Shown piece after piece: positions 1-9,120 of a stretch of 64,000 nucleotides of DNA (its first letter is position 1; the number at the start of each line of letters is the position of its first letter). The stretch lies in NCBI RefSeq assembly GCF_029369745.1, contig NZ_CP120210.1:3286001-3350000 (forward strand). The letters are read 5' to 3'. The position numbers and the translations under genes were made by a program. The notes beneath the pieces were generated by a model, which saw nothing but the letters and a program-made list of their open reading frames with translations, was not told where the DNA came from and made no database searches. Source of the DNA: Amycolatopsis sp. QT-25 (GTDB lineage Bacteria > Actinomycetota > Actinomycetes > Mycobacteriales > Pseudonocardiaceae).

Positions 1-447
1 CTTCCGGCCGAGATTCCAGGAGTCGTCGGTGTATCCGCGGTAGGCGCGGCGAAGAGCCGCTATTACGCATCGAATTACGGTACCGGTGTCGCAGATCTCA
101 CGGCGCCGGGAGGTGACTGGAGGTTCCAGACCCCGTCGACGCCGGATGCGAACGGGCGAGTGCTGTCCACGGTCCCGGGTGGCCAGTACGGCTACCTGCA
201 GGGAACTTCCATGGCAGCACCCCATGTCACCGGTGTGCTGGCACTTCTGAAGAGCCGCTACCCGATGCTGTCCGGGGATTCGCTCAAAGCCGCTGCCGAA
301 GCCGGCGCGGAGGTTCTGCCGTGCCCCGCCGGTGGCGTCCACGATCCAGGAGGCACTGGCCAGTTCCGCGCCGTCTGTGAAGGAGGCGTGAGTGGAGCGG
401 GCTTCTACGGGAAGGGTTTGGTGAACGCGCTCCGAGCGGTCAGCTGA
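1..447 (+). CDS. S8 subtilisin-like serine protease, 3' end only
   Basis: The reading frame is open from base 1, so the gene begins left of the window and only about 148 C-terminal residues are seen. The motif GTSMAAPHVTGVLALLK carries the catalytic serine of the S8 (subtilisin) family, and an upstream TAPGG is also typical. The Asp and His parts of the triad are outside the window. Family members are usually secreted endopeptidases. No transmembrane anchor follows the catalytic core, so this is probably a soluble exported enzyme rather than a mycosin. The stop at 445-447 is followed by a strong hairpin. Confidence 0.9.
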   Translation, partial: LPAEIPGVVGVSAVGAAKSRYYASNYGTGVADLTAPGGDWRFQTPSTPDANGRVLSTVPGGQYGYLQGTSMAAPHVTGVLALLKSRYPMLSGDSLKAAAEAGAEVLPCPAGGVHDPGGTGQFRAVCEGGVSGAGFYGKGLVNALRAVS

Positions 448-504
448 TCGGCTCGAACCACCATAACGTCAGCTGACAACAGAAAAACACTGTTCTGAAA
501 GTAC

Positions 505-550
505 AGGCCGGCCGATGGCGCTCCTCGCGAGTGGCGCCATCGGCCGGCCT
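505..550. terminator. 17-bp perfect hairpin
   Basis: Arms at 505-521 and 534-550 are perfect inverted repeats around a 12-base loop. It lies 58 bases after the protease stop. There is no T-tract, as is common for actinomycete terminators. Confidence 0.6.
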
Positions 551-734
551 GCGTTCGCGCACATTTCGTAATCGCGCCGAGAGTGCCGGCCGCGGTCCTC
601 GGGGCCGACCGCGAGCGCTGCGGTCAAAAGGCCGACGGTGATGCGACGTGAACTTCGCCGTTGTCGAAGTCGGAGTCGCAAATGCAGGACTGGCGGTAGT
701 AGTGTCTGCTGTGAAGTTGTGCACTGGGGGTTCG

Positions 735-3713
735 ATGGAAATCAGAATACTGGGTCCTGTATCAGTCTTGACGGATGAGGGACCGCTTGCACTGGGTGGT
801 CCGAAACCACGCACACTGCTGGCTCGGCTGGCGGTGTCGGCTGGCGCTGTCGTGTCAGTGGAACAGCTTATCGACGCGGTATGGGGTGCGGACGCGCTGA
901 AACGCTCCAGAGCGTCGGTGCACACCTATGTGTCCACTCTGCGAAAGGTCATTGTCCAAGGCGGCGGCCAAGATGTGATCACGCGTGGGCCTGGTGGTTA
1001 TCGGCTCGCGCCCGACGTCGCGTCGATCGACCTCGACGGCTTCTTGCTTTCCGTACGGGACGGGAGGCGAGCGCTACGTGAGCATCGGTTCGCAGCCGCC
1101 GCGAAGTCACTCGGCGAGGGGCTCGACCAGTGGCATGGTACCGCATTGGACGGTGCGGACGGTGACTGGACGAGCGCCGAACGGGACCGGCTTTCGGAAA
1201 TGCGGCTGGCGGCCGTGGAAGACTGGTCAGCGGCCAGGTTGTTCCTCGACGACGGACCGGACGTGCTCGAGAAGCTCGCCGTCCTGGTGCGACAGCATCC
1301 TTTGCGCGAAAGAATGCGAGCTCAGCTGATGACCGCGCTGTTCCTCGCCGGCCGGCAGGATGATGCGCTCAGGTGCTTCCAGCAAGGCAGGCAGGCGCTC
1401 GCCGAGGAACTGGGCGTCGAGCCCGGGCCCGAACTGCGACAAGTGCACGCGCAGCTCCTGCGTGGTGAGATCAGCTTGCCGAGCGGGCCGACTCTGTCCA
1501 GGAGAATCATTCCCCGTCAATTGCCACCGGACATCGCCGACTTCACCGGTCGGGAAACCGAACTGCGCCAGATCAAAGACTTCTGTATGGCGAGCAGCGA
1601 GCAAAACGTGATGCGCCTGACGGTGTTGTCGGGCAAACCCGGCGCAGGGAAGACAACGCTCGCCACCCACGCCGCGCACCGGTTCCTGGCACACTTCGAC
1701 GGCGGCCAACTCTATGCCAACCTCCGCGGGGCCCAAGCGGCACCGGTCGACCCCGCCGACATCCTGGCTCGTTTCTTGCGTGCGCTCGGAACCCCTGACC
1801 TGGCCATGCCAACCGACATCGAGGGCCGAACGGCGCTGTACCGAACCCTGATAGCAGACCGCCGGGTACTTGTCGTACTCGACGATGCCGCCGACGAGCA
1901 GCAGGTCCGGCCTTTGTTACCCGGTGGAGGTGGCTGTGCTGTGCTGGTGACCAGTCGAAACCGGATGTCGACGTTGGAGGGAGCAGCCTACGTCCATGTC
2001 GGCGTGCTCGCCGAGCAGGAAGCTCTCGCGATGCTGGGCAGACTGATCGGCCGGCGCCGTCTGGCCGCACAACAGGCGCCGGCCTTGGACATCGTACGGC
2101 TCTGCGGGGCACTGCCGTTGGCCGTTCGCATCGCGGGAGCGCGATTGGCCGCACGCTCCGGGTGGTCCTTGGACGATCTCGCTCGACGGCTGCGGAACCA
2201 ACATCGGATTCTGCATGAACTCACCGCAGGAGACCTCGAGGTCCGCGGAAGCCTCGTCCTCAGCTACGCCGGGCTTGACGACACCGGTCGTCGCGCACTA
2301 CGCAGGATGGGCTGGCTTCGTACCGACGTACCCGAATGGCTTGTCGCGGCCTTGCTCGGTTTGCCGGGGCCCGAGACCGCGAAGGTTCTCGAGCGCCTGC
2401 TAGACGTGCAGCTGCTCGACGGTGCGGAAGACGATCGCTACCGACTTCACGACCTGGTCCGCGCGTTCGCGATGGAACGTGCGACCGAGGAGGAGACAGC
2501 GGGGGACATGCTGGAGGTGGCCAGGCAAGTGGCCGAGCGTTCCCTGCAGCTGGCCGAATACGCCGTCGCGCGACTTCCCGGTGGTGGATCCGCCCGTCGA
2601 GTGGTGCCGGCCGACATCGATACCGCCGCGATCGAGGAACAGCCGACAGTTTGGCTGAGGAGGGAACTGCCGGCTCTGATCGATGTGATCGAGTGGTGTT
2701 CGCGTCTCGGCGAGGTCGCGCTGTCCGCACGGCTGACGACCGCGCTGACCCCCGCGTTCGCCATGCAGAATTGGTTCGACGAGTGGTGGCACACGCATTC
2801 GGTCGTGCTGTCGGCTTCGCGTCGGTCGGATGATCGAGAGCACGAAGCTCACTTGTCGGCGGGCCTTGGCTGGCTCCGTTCGGAACAGGACCGCTACAGC
2901 GAATCCGCGGACTTCTATCGTGCCGCGCTCACCATCTACAGCGCGTTGGACGATCGAGTGGGTCAGGGCAAGGTTCTGCTGGAGCTCAGCCTGGTGCGGC
3001 GCGACCAAGCCTTCCTGGCGGAGGCCCGGGCTCACCTCGACACCGCGGTCCCGCTACTCGAGGAAGCCGCGGACCGCCGCGGTCTGGCCCGCGCGGAGCA
3101 CACCCGCGGCGCAATCCTCACGGAGCTGGGCGAACTACCTGCGGCATTGCAAGCCTGCGAACGAGCGGTACGGGCCTATCGGGAACTCGGTGATCAGCGT
3201 GCGGTGGCGCTCGCCCTCAGAACCTCGAGTATCGCGCATCGCGCTGCCGGGAATCTCCGGGAGGCTGCCGCGCAAGCCGAGGAAGCACTGGCCTCACTCC
3301 GCGTCGAGGACGATCCCACCATGGTCGCCTATGCGGTTCAGTCCCTGGCGAAAGTCAGAATTCGGCAAGGGCTCGGCACCACGGTACGCGACTCGTTACA
3401 GGACTGTCTGGCCGACAGACAACTGATGCGAGATGGTTTCGGGGAAGCCTTGCTGTTGAGAACTTTAGGAGAACTCGAACTCGCTGAAGGTGATGCCGTT
3501 CAGGCAAAGACTCTGTTGACCCGTGCCCTGGATTCATGGCGCACGCTGGCCGTGCCGCTGTGGGAGGCGAGGACGCTGCGCGACCTCGCGATGGCGCTGC
3601 GGGCTCTCGGCGATACTGCTGAAGCGGAGCGGGTGGCGGGACAGGCCCTGGAGATCTTCGTGTGTTACGGCAGCAGAGAAAGCCGCGAACTCCAGATTCA
3701 TGCGGGTACATAG
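735..3713 (+). CDS. SARP-family transcriptional regulator with NB-ARC and TPR domains
   Basis: This 992-residue protein has the AfsR/SARP layout. An N-terminal OmpR-type winged helix (MEIRILGPVSV, residues 1-95) is followed by a bacterial transcriptional activator domain (about 100-250). An NB-ARC ATPase follows, with Walker A GKPGAGKTT near residue 300 and Walker B LVVLDDAAD near 380. A helical TPR-like C-terminus runs from about 700 to 990. The frame is open from a GTG at 648, but ATG 735 is preferred because it starts exactly at the conserved domain and follows a G-rich ribosome site. Such proteins activate antibiotic gene clusters by binding direct repeats upstream of promoters. Its target is not evident: the neighbours are secreted hydrolases and the NRPS operon is 23 kb away. 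Confidence 0.93.
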   Translation: MEIRILGPVSVLTDEGPLALGGPKPRTLLARLAVSAGAVVSVEQLIDAVWGADALKRSRASVHTYVSTLRKVIVQGGGQDVITRGPGGYRLAPDVASIDLDGFLLSVRDGRRALREHRFAAAAKSLGEGLDQWHGTALDGADGDWTSAERDRLSEMRLAAVEDWSAARLFLDDGPDVLEKLAVLVRQHPLRERMRAQLMTALFLAGRQDDALRCFQQGRQALAEELGVEPGPELRQVHAQLLRGEISLPSGPTLSRRIIPRQLPPDIADFTGRETELRQIKDFCMASSEQNVMRLTVLSGKPGAGKTTLATHAAHRFLAHFDGGQLYANLRGAQAAPVDPADILARFLRALGTPDLAMPTDIEGRTALYRTLIADRRVLVVLDDAADEQQVRPLLPGGGGCAVLVTSRNRMSTLEGAAYVHVGVLAEQEALAMLGRLIGRRRLAAQQAPALDIVRLCGALPLAVRIAGARLAARSGWSLDDLARRLRNQHRILHELTAGDLEVRGSLVLSYAGLDDTGRRALRRMGWLRTDVPEWLVAALLGLPGPETAKVLERLLDVQLLDGAEDDRYRLHDLVRAFAMERATEEETAGDMLEVARQVAERSLQLAEYAVARLPGGGSARRVVPADIDTAAIEEQPTVWLRRELPALIDVIEWCSRLGEVALSARLTTALTPAFAMQNWFDEWWHTHSVVLSASRRSDDREHEAHLSAGLGWLRSEQDRYSESADFYRAALTIYSALDDRVGQGKVLLELSLVRRDQAFLAEARAHLDTAVPLLEEAADRRGLARAEHTRGAILTELGELPAALQACERAVRAYRELGDQRAVALALRTSSIAHRAAGNLREAAAQAEEALASLRVEDDPTMVAYAVQSLAKVRIRQGLGTTVRDSLQDCLADRQLMRDGFGEALLLRTLGELELAEGDAVQAKTLLTRALDSWRTLAVPLWEARTLRDLAMALRALGDTAEAERVAGQALEIFVCYGSRESRELQIHAGT

Positions 3714-3747
3714 CGCCTCCTGAAATTCGGCACACCGCGCATGAAAT

Positions 3748-3788
3748 GTGAAGCGCGGCCCCCGGAAAGCCCGGAGGCCGCGCTTCAC
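3748..3788. terminator. Bidirectional terminator between convergent genes
   Basis: 13-base arms (3748-3760 and 3776-3788) pair perfectly. The hairpin sits between the stop of the SARP gene and the stop of the convergent hydrolase gene. Confidence 0.75.
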
Positions 3789-3795
3789 GGAGAAG

Positions 3796-5232
3796 CTAGC
3801 CGATCTGGATCATGCGGTCGTGGTTTTGGATGTGCTGGACGTCGCCGCTTCCGGTCATGGTGATCCAGGGTGCGTCGAGGCCGTTTTTGACCAGGAAGTT
3901 GCCGTTGACGAGTGCGCCGATGTTCGTGCCTTCCAGTTGCCATTCGGTGGCGCGGTTTCCGGAGTTGAGTGTGTGCCATGCGCCGTTTGTGTCGTCTTTG
4001 GCGTAGATGATTCCGGCGCTGTTGCTGAAGGCGATCCGGTTGCCGTTCAGTTGGATTTGCCGGACGTCGCCGCCGCCGGCCATGGTCAGCCATGGTGCGT
4101 GGATGTTGTCCTTGAAGAGGAAGTCTCCGTTGACGAGTGCGCCGATCCGGTTGCCTTCGAGGGTCCACTGTGCGGCGTGGCCGCCGGGGTTCATGGTGTG
4201 CCAGCCGCCATCACGGTCGTCCTTGGCGTAGATGATCCCGGCACCGTTGCTGAACGCGATCCGGCTGCCCTTCAGTTGAATTCGCCGGACGTCACCACCG
4301 CCCGCCATCAGCAGCCACGGCTCATCCAAGTTCTCCTTGATGTGGAAGTTGCCGTCGAGGATGGCGCCGATCCGGTTGCCCTCCAACAGCCACTGCCCTG
4401 TTCGGCCGTCCGGGTTGAGCACATGCCACGGTCCGTCGAGCTGGTCCTTGGCGTGGATGATCCCGGCACCGTTGCTGAACGCGATCCTGCCGTTGTGCAG
4501 ACCGATGGTCTTGACGTCGCCGCCGCCTGCCATCACGCGCCATCCGCCGAACAGCCCGTCCTTCAGCAGGAAGTCGCCGCCGATGATCGCGCCGATCCGA
4601 TCACCGTCGAACACCCAGTGCGACGCCCCGCCACCGTTCAGCGTCTGCCAGGACCCGTCCCGCTCGTCCTTCGCGAAAATGACCCCCGCGGTGTTGCTGA
4701 ACCCATACCGCGTCACCATCTTGTACTGCGGTGGTACCGAGCCTGCCACCTCACTGAGTAACGACGTAGCCTTGACCTGCGCGTCGTTGTATCGGCCGCG
4801 GAGATCGGCACGTGGTCGTTGGACATCCGCCGCGATGTCACCGGCTCGATACGCTGGATGTGTCCGCTCGACATTCATGGCAGCTTGGAAATACCGCACA
4901 GCGGCATGATTCACGTTCATGATCTCAGCAGGCGTACCCCACCCTTGGCTGGGGCGCTGCTGGAAGACGCCAAGAGAATCGGCGTCACCACAGCCGAGAT
5001 TGTTCATATGGGATTCGACCCAACCGGCTTCGAATCCGGACAGCAGCACCCGCTGTGACACTCCGAGCCCGACACCGACCTGATACACGGCGCGGCTGAC
5101 GTTCAGATCCCGGGTTGCCGGAACCGCGCAAGCGCTGGCCGTGGGGACGGCGCCCGCAACCGGTGTGGCAGTAAGAACCCCGCCCATGATCAGCGCGGCG
5201 AGCGCGAATGCCTTTTTAGATATGGACAACAC
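3796..5232 (-). CDS. Secreted lysozyme-like protein with C-terminal propeller-type repeats
   Basis: GTG 5232 is chosen because AAGGAG lies just upstream and the product then opens with a clean signal peptide (KK, hydrophobic core, cleavage near VAGA). That gives 478 residues. Residues 45-160 look like a lysozyme/transglycosylase fold: GFEAGWVESHMNN supplies the likely catalytic Glu, and DSLGVFQQRPSQGWG is typical of this actinobacterial group. Residues 165-478 are four repeats of about 75 residues, each of two halves containing AGIIxAKD...W and GALxxGxFLxKD...W, ending in a short closing strand, which suggests a beta-propeller. The role is probably peptidoglycan cleavage outside the cell with a binding propeller; this is inferred. 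The 3' third is nearly identical to the next gene. Confidence 0.8.
   Translation of the reverse strand: MLSISKKAFALAALIMGGVLTATPVAGAVPTASACAVPATRDLNVSRAVYQVGVGLGVSQRVLLSGFEAGWVESHMNNLGCGDADSLGVFQQRPSQGWGTPAEIMNVNHAAVRYFQAAMNVERTHPAYRAGDIAADVQRPRADLRGRYNDAQVKATSLLSEVAGSVPPQYKMVTRYGFSNTAGVIFAKDERDGSWQTLNGGGASHWVFDGDRIGAIIGGDFLLKDGLFGGWRVMAGGGDVKTIGLHNGRIAFSNGAGIIHAKDQLDGPWHVLNPDGRTGQWLLEGNRIGAILDGNFHIKENLDEPWLLMAGGGDVRRIQLKGSRIAFSNGAGIIYAKDDRDGGWHTMNPGGHAAQWTLEGNRIGALVNGDFLFKDNIHAPWLTMAGGGDVRQIQLNGNRIAFSNSAGIIYAKDDTNGAWHTLNSGNRATEWQLEGTNIGALVNGNFLVKNGLDAPWITMTGSGDVQHIQNHDRMIQIG
3798..4265. repeat. 468-bp direct repeat, copy 1
   Basis: This segment matches 5263-5730 at a constant offset of 1465 bases, with no difference noticed by eye. 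It encodes the last repeats of the propeller-like domain. Beyond it the two genes diverge in the middle repeats and converge again over the first repeat (about 4520-4715 against 5985-6180). Such a pattern fits recent duplication or gene conversion. Confidence 0.85.
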
Positions 5233-5260
5233 AGAATTCTCCTTACGGCACAAAGCTTCG

Positions 5261-6754
5261 TCAGCCGATCTGGATCATGCGGTCGTGGTTTTGGATGTGC
5301 TGGACGTCGCCGCTTCCGGTCATGGTGATCCAGGGTGCGTCGAGGCCGTTTTTGACCAGGAAGTTGCCGTTGACGAGTGCGCCGATGTTCGTGCCTTCCA
5401 GTTGCCATTCGGTGGCGCGGTTTCCGGAGTTGAGTGTGTGCCATGCGCCGTTTGTGTCGTCTTTGGCGTAGATGATTCCGGCGCTGTTGCTGAAGGCGAT
5501 CCGGTTGCCGTTCAGTTGGATTTGCCGGACGTCGCCGCCGCCGGCCATGGTCAGCCATGGTGCGTGGATGTTGTCCTTGAAGAGGAAGTCTCCGTTGACG
5601 AGTGCGCCGATCCGGTTGCCTTCGAGGGTCCACTGTGCGGCGTGGCCGCCGGGGTTCATGGTGTGCCAGCCGCCATCACGGTCGTCCTTGGCGTAGATGA
5701 TCCCGGCACCGTTGCTGAACGCGATCCGGCCGTTGTGCAAGCCGATCATCTTCACGTCGCCGCCGCCGGCCATGGCGAGCCACGGGTCGTCCAGGCCCTC
5801 CTTCATGAGGAAGTTGCCGTCGAGGATGGCGCCGATCCGGTCGTGGTCCAGGATCCATTGCCCTGCTCGGCCGTCCGGGTTGAGCACGTGCCATTGTCCG
5901 TCGAGCTGGTCCTTGGCGTGGATGATCCCGGCACCGTTGCTGAACGCGACACGTCCGCCACTCAAGGCGATCTTCTTGACGTCGCCGCCGCCTGCCATCA
6001 CGCGCCATCCGCCGAACAGCCCGTCCTTCAGCAGGAAGTCGCCGCCGATGATCGCGCCGATCCGATCACCGTCGAACACCCAGTGCGACGCTCCGCCACC
6101 GTTCAGCGTCTGCCAGGACCCGTCCCGCTCGTCCTTCGCGAGAATGACCCCCGCGGTGTTGCTGAACCCATACCGCGTCACCTTCATGGAATTCGGCGGA
6201 GTGGGGCCGTCTTCCACGATTTTGTTGTATCGCACGGGGCTGAACGTGTTCGTGTAGCTTGCCGACCACGCCCGCTCGACGGCGTTGTGGCCGTAGTCGT
6301 ATTCCTCACGTACTACGGGGCTCGTCCGTGCGGCATCGTTCCAGCGCACGAACAGGGCGATATGACCTTGGCGCCACAGCGCGTCACCGGGCCGTAGGTC
6401 GGCTTTCGCGATGGAGTGCATGACGGCGGGAAGGGTCGCGGTGGAGCGGCTGAACCCCAGATGCCATGCCATCGACACATAGCCCGAGCAGTCCTGTCGG
6501 TAGGTCCCGTACTGGTTGGTCCAGGAAACCGACTGGCTGTAGGGGACCCGCTGATCGATCCAGGATTGCGACCGGACGAGTACTTCGCTGCGGGAGATCT
6601 GGCCATCGACCACGGAGTTCGCCGCAGGCGCGGCGATCGCCGGGTCCGCGGCCATCACCGGCCCTGCGACTGCGAGACCACCGAGCGCGACCGCGAGAGT
6701 GAATGCCGTCAATACAGAGCGACGGCGGTGTGAGCGGGATGGAGACGGATGCAT
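5261..6754 (-). CDS. Secreted NlpC/P60 peptidase with C-terminal propeller-type repeats
   Basis: The 497-residue product has a signal peptide (RRRSVLTAFTLAVALGG, cleavage near VMAAD). An NlpC/P60-like cysteine peptidase domain follows at about residues 50-175. Cys89 in QDCSGYVSMAWHL and His131 in GHIALFVRW fit the catalytic pair that cuts peptide stems of peptidoglycan. Residues 185-497 are the same four-repeat propeller-like module as in the downstream gene, nearly identical except in the middle repeats. The start ATG is preceded by AAAGGG. Only 28 bases separate it from the downstream gene, so the two are probably cotranscribed. The paired specificity (glycan-like and peptide-like cleavage) is inferred. 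Confidence 0.85.
   Translation of the reverse strand: MHPSPSRSHRRRSVLTAFTLAVALGGLAVAGPVMAADPAIAAPAANSVVDGQISRSEVLVRSQSWIDQRVPYSQSVSWTNQYGTYRQDCSGYVSMAWHLGFSRSTATLPAVMHSIAKADLRPGDALWRQGHIALFVRWNDAARTSPVVREEYDYGHNAVERAWSASYTNTFSPVRYNKIVEDGPTPPNSMKVTRYGFSNTAGVILAKDERDGSWQTLNGGGASHWVFDGDRIGAIIGGDFLLKDGLFGGWRVMAGGGDVKKIALSGGRVAFSNGAGIIHAKDQLDGQWHVLNPDGRAGQWILDHDRIGAILDGNFLMKEGLDDPWLAMAGGGDVKMIGLHNGRIAFSNGAGIIYAKDDRDGGWHTMNPGGHAAQWTLEGNRIGALVNGDFLFKDNIHAPWLTMAGGGDVRQIQLNGNRIAFSNSAGIIYAKDDTNGAWHTLNSGNRATEWQLEGTNIGALVNGNFLVKNGLDAPWITMTGSGDVQHIQNHDRMIQIG
5263..5730. repeat. 468-bp direct repeat, copy 2
   Basis: Partner of 3798-4265, encoding the C-terminal end of the second hydrolase. Confidence 0.85.
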
Positions 6755-7226
6755 GTCCGCACCCTTTCGACTGGGAGAGTGTCACGTACCAACCTGGCCG
6801 ACACACCTTCAAAGGAACTCAAACCGCAGGTCGGATGAGCCGCGGGGGGTCGGCGAGGGCGCGGCCCAGGGAGTGCGGCAAGCTTCGGTCATCACCGTGG
6901 CGTCCAGGCCGTGGCTGGTGCCGGTGACGGCAGTTCTTCGTCGCCTGCCGAACCGGTCGGACTGATCGGCCCGGCTGAAGTTGTCTTCGGGCAAGATGGT
7001 CCCGTCCCTGAGTTCACCTCATCGACGTGCTTGGCCGTGCGCCGTCGCGTCCAGGGATCGCCGGTGGCGAACGCGCATCGCCGGCAGTCGGCGGATCAGA
7101 TCCTCGGATACGGCAGCTCGGCCGCGGATTACCGGCCCATCGTCGGTTCACCCACGCTGCGGTCAGGCCGAAGGGAGACTTCCGGGTGGCGGGACGAAGT
7201 AGCGAAGGGCGGTGATCTCGGCATCT

Positions 7227-7247
7227 ACATACATGCTGTACGTATGT
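7227..7247. promoter_or_regulatory. Inverted repeat, possible operator
   Basis: ACATAC and GTATGT flank a 9-base spacer in the 680-base gap between the divergent genes at 6754 and 7435. It could be a dimeric repressor site. No cognate regulator is adjacent. The remainder of this gap (6755-7434) shows no gene. Confidence 0.3.
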
Positions 7248-7268
7248 TACGGTGAGGCTCACGCGCCG

Positions 7269-7312
7269 TTGCACCGCCGCGATCCGGTGGTTGCACCGCC
7301 GCGATCCGGTGG
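7269..7312. repeat. 22-bp tandem duplication
   Basis: The unit TTGCACCGCCGCGATCCGGTGG occurs twice head to tail. Confidence 0.8.
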
Positions 7313-7434
7313 GGGAACCCGAGAGCGGCACGCTGAGATGTGCTCTCGTGACCGAGGACTCGGTCACGAGAAGCTTCTGATCCATCGATCGTCCTCTTCG
7401 TGACCCTTTGCCGCAGGCGACCTGAAAGGTCTTC

Positions 7435-7992
7435 GTGTTGCTCGATAAAGTGCCGACCGCTGCGGCGGGTGCTTCTCCAGACGGCCTCGCGGCGGCTTTC
7501 GTCGATGCTTTCGCGCAGGGGTGGAGAGCGCCTGCCGATGCCGATGAGCTGGCCGACCACTTCGACCCCTGGCTCCATGCCGACTACCGGTTCACGCAAC
7601 CGCTGATCCGGGCTCCCGGCTCCGGGCGCAGCGCGTTCCGGGAGAGGTTCGCGCGTCCGATCTTTTCGCTGTGCTCCGATATACGTGGATCGGTGGAGTC
7701 CTGGGCGCACCGAGATGGGATGCTTTTCATCGCGTTTCGTCTCGACGTCACCGTCGGCCGCCGCAGGGTACGGTTGCGTGTCTGTGACGAAGTGCTCCTT
7801 GACGATGGCCTCGTCGCCGAACGACACACCCATTTGGATGTGGTGCCGTTGCTGGGTGCCATCCTGCGCAGTCCACGTCTATGGTGGCGTGTGGCGAGGT
7901 GGCAGTGTGACGACATGATCGCCAAGCGGAGGAAACCGAGAACACGGCGAGCTGGTGGGCGGCTGTTCTCCGGATATCCGGGCTGGAAATGA
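7435..7992 (+). CDS. SnoaL-like / NTF2-fold protein
   Basis: A 185-residue protein with the pattern of SnoaL-like polyketide-cyclase or NTF2-fold proteins: an alpha start (FVDAFAQGWRA), a conserved FDPWLHADYRFTQPL segment, and a strand ending in VAERHTHLDVVPL. The family holds isomerases, cyclases and proteins of unknown role, so no reaction can be named. GTG 7435 is chosen as the only start upstream of the domain. It is a single gene between gene-poor stretches. Confidence 0.65.
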   Translation: MLLDKVPTAAAGASPDGLAAAFVDAFAQGWRAPADADELADHFDPWLHADYRFTQPLIRAPGSGRSAFRERFARPIFSLCSDIRGSVESWAHRDGMLFIAFRLDVTVGRRRVRLRVCDEVLLDDGLVAERHTHLDVVPLLGAILRSPRLWWRVARWQCDDMIAKRRKPRTRRAGGRLFSGYPGWK

Positions 7993-9120
7993 TCGGTGAG
8001 AGGAGCGGTCGTGTGCACAGTATCGATCCTGGTCGAGTTGTTTCGAAACCAAGCTGAGTACGAGTCATGAATGCCGGAATCGGTTTACGGTCACATGGCC
8101 ATTCGAAATTCGGCGACCTGCAGCAGGGCTCCGGGCTCGCGCGCTTTGCCCGGGCTCTGACTGCCTCATCGTCCGAAGAGCCGGATCCGGCAAGGTCGTG
8201 TACGGTCTCGTCTCGGGAGGACCAGCTCAAGCCGATATAACGCGGCCCCGGAACTCCTGGGGAGAGCTGCCGGGGCCGCCGCATGAAACGGTCGTCTTCT
8301 GGGGGAGAGGTTGGCGACCGTTCCGAAATCAACGCAGTCAGCATTCCCTCAACTGCTGGTTGGCCACTTTAGTGGGACAGGATGGCTAAGATCAAGTCTG
8401 CTTGCTCGCGCGGGTAAGCGAGGAGTTCGCAATATCGCGTTACCGGTGCTCAGAACCCTGGGGAACGAATCATGCAAAAATCTGTCGGTCGATATCTTCT
8501 TGTCTATATCCGCAGCGTACGTCGGCTTCTGTGGTTTCGTTCGTCGCGGGAATGGCGGGGGATTCGGCACCGTGGCAAGCCGACCGCTTGTGGGCACGAA
8601 GCAGTGAGACCACTTCAACGGGTAGATCGGCCACTCGCGCCGTAGGTGCCGACCGGCACTCAGGCTGGAGACCCGCGCGTCGTGCGATTCGTGGCGTATC
8701 GTCGGCTATCGTGACCGATCGCGCAGCTCGCCTCGACGGTCGTGCTGTGCCAAGGGGAAGCCGTTGCTCACGACGTCGTCCGGGGCGCGGTCCCGGCTCG
8801 TCCGCCGGTCGATCGGGCACCTCCATGTGATCGGGCCGGTCAGGGTCTGCTCGTCTCCGGTTCCTGGACGGCTGCCCGCATGGCTCGGGCCGGCTTCGAG
8901 TCCGGCGTCCAAGGCGGGGTCGTACCGCGGTGAACCAGGTGAACGGTCGGTTCAAGCCTGCCGGAATCGATCCGCTGAGCGAGCGACCACCGGCGCGTGA
9001 AGAACGGGTCCACGCTGTATCGATTCGGCACGGGCCCATCGAGGCCTCCATCTGCTGCACATGGTCTCCAGGCGGGTGTTACCGCTGGACAAGTAGTATG
9101 CGAACGCTTACAGTAAACAG
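7993..9120. other. 1.1 kb without a recognisable gene
   Basis: Apart from the hairpin at 8242-8279, nothing convincing is present. Frames are open on the minus strand (8470-9060), but the translation is Arg/Pro-rich and matches no family I know. It may be a decayed region. Confidence 0.5.
8242..8279. terminator. 10-bp hairpin
   Basis: GCGGCCCCGG (8242-8251) pairs with CCGGGGCCGC (8270-8279) across an 18-base loop, 250 bases after the SnoaL-like gene. Confidence 0.5.

Noticed and set aside
4337..6397. Plus-strand frames opposite the two hydrolases
   Set aside because: They repeat because the hydrolase tails repeat. The minus-strand proteins have signal peptides and catalytic motifs.
8470..9060. 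Minus-strand frame of 196 codons as a possible transposase relic
   Set aside because: No DDE or helix-turn-helix motif could be found in any frame.
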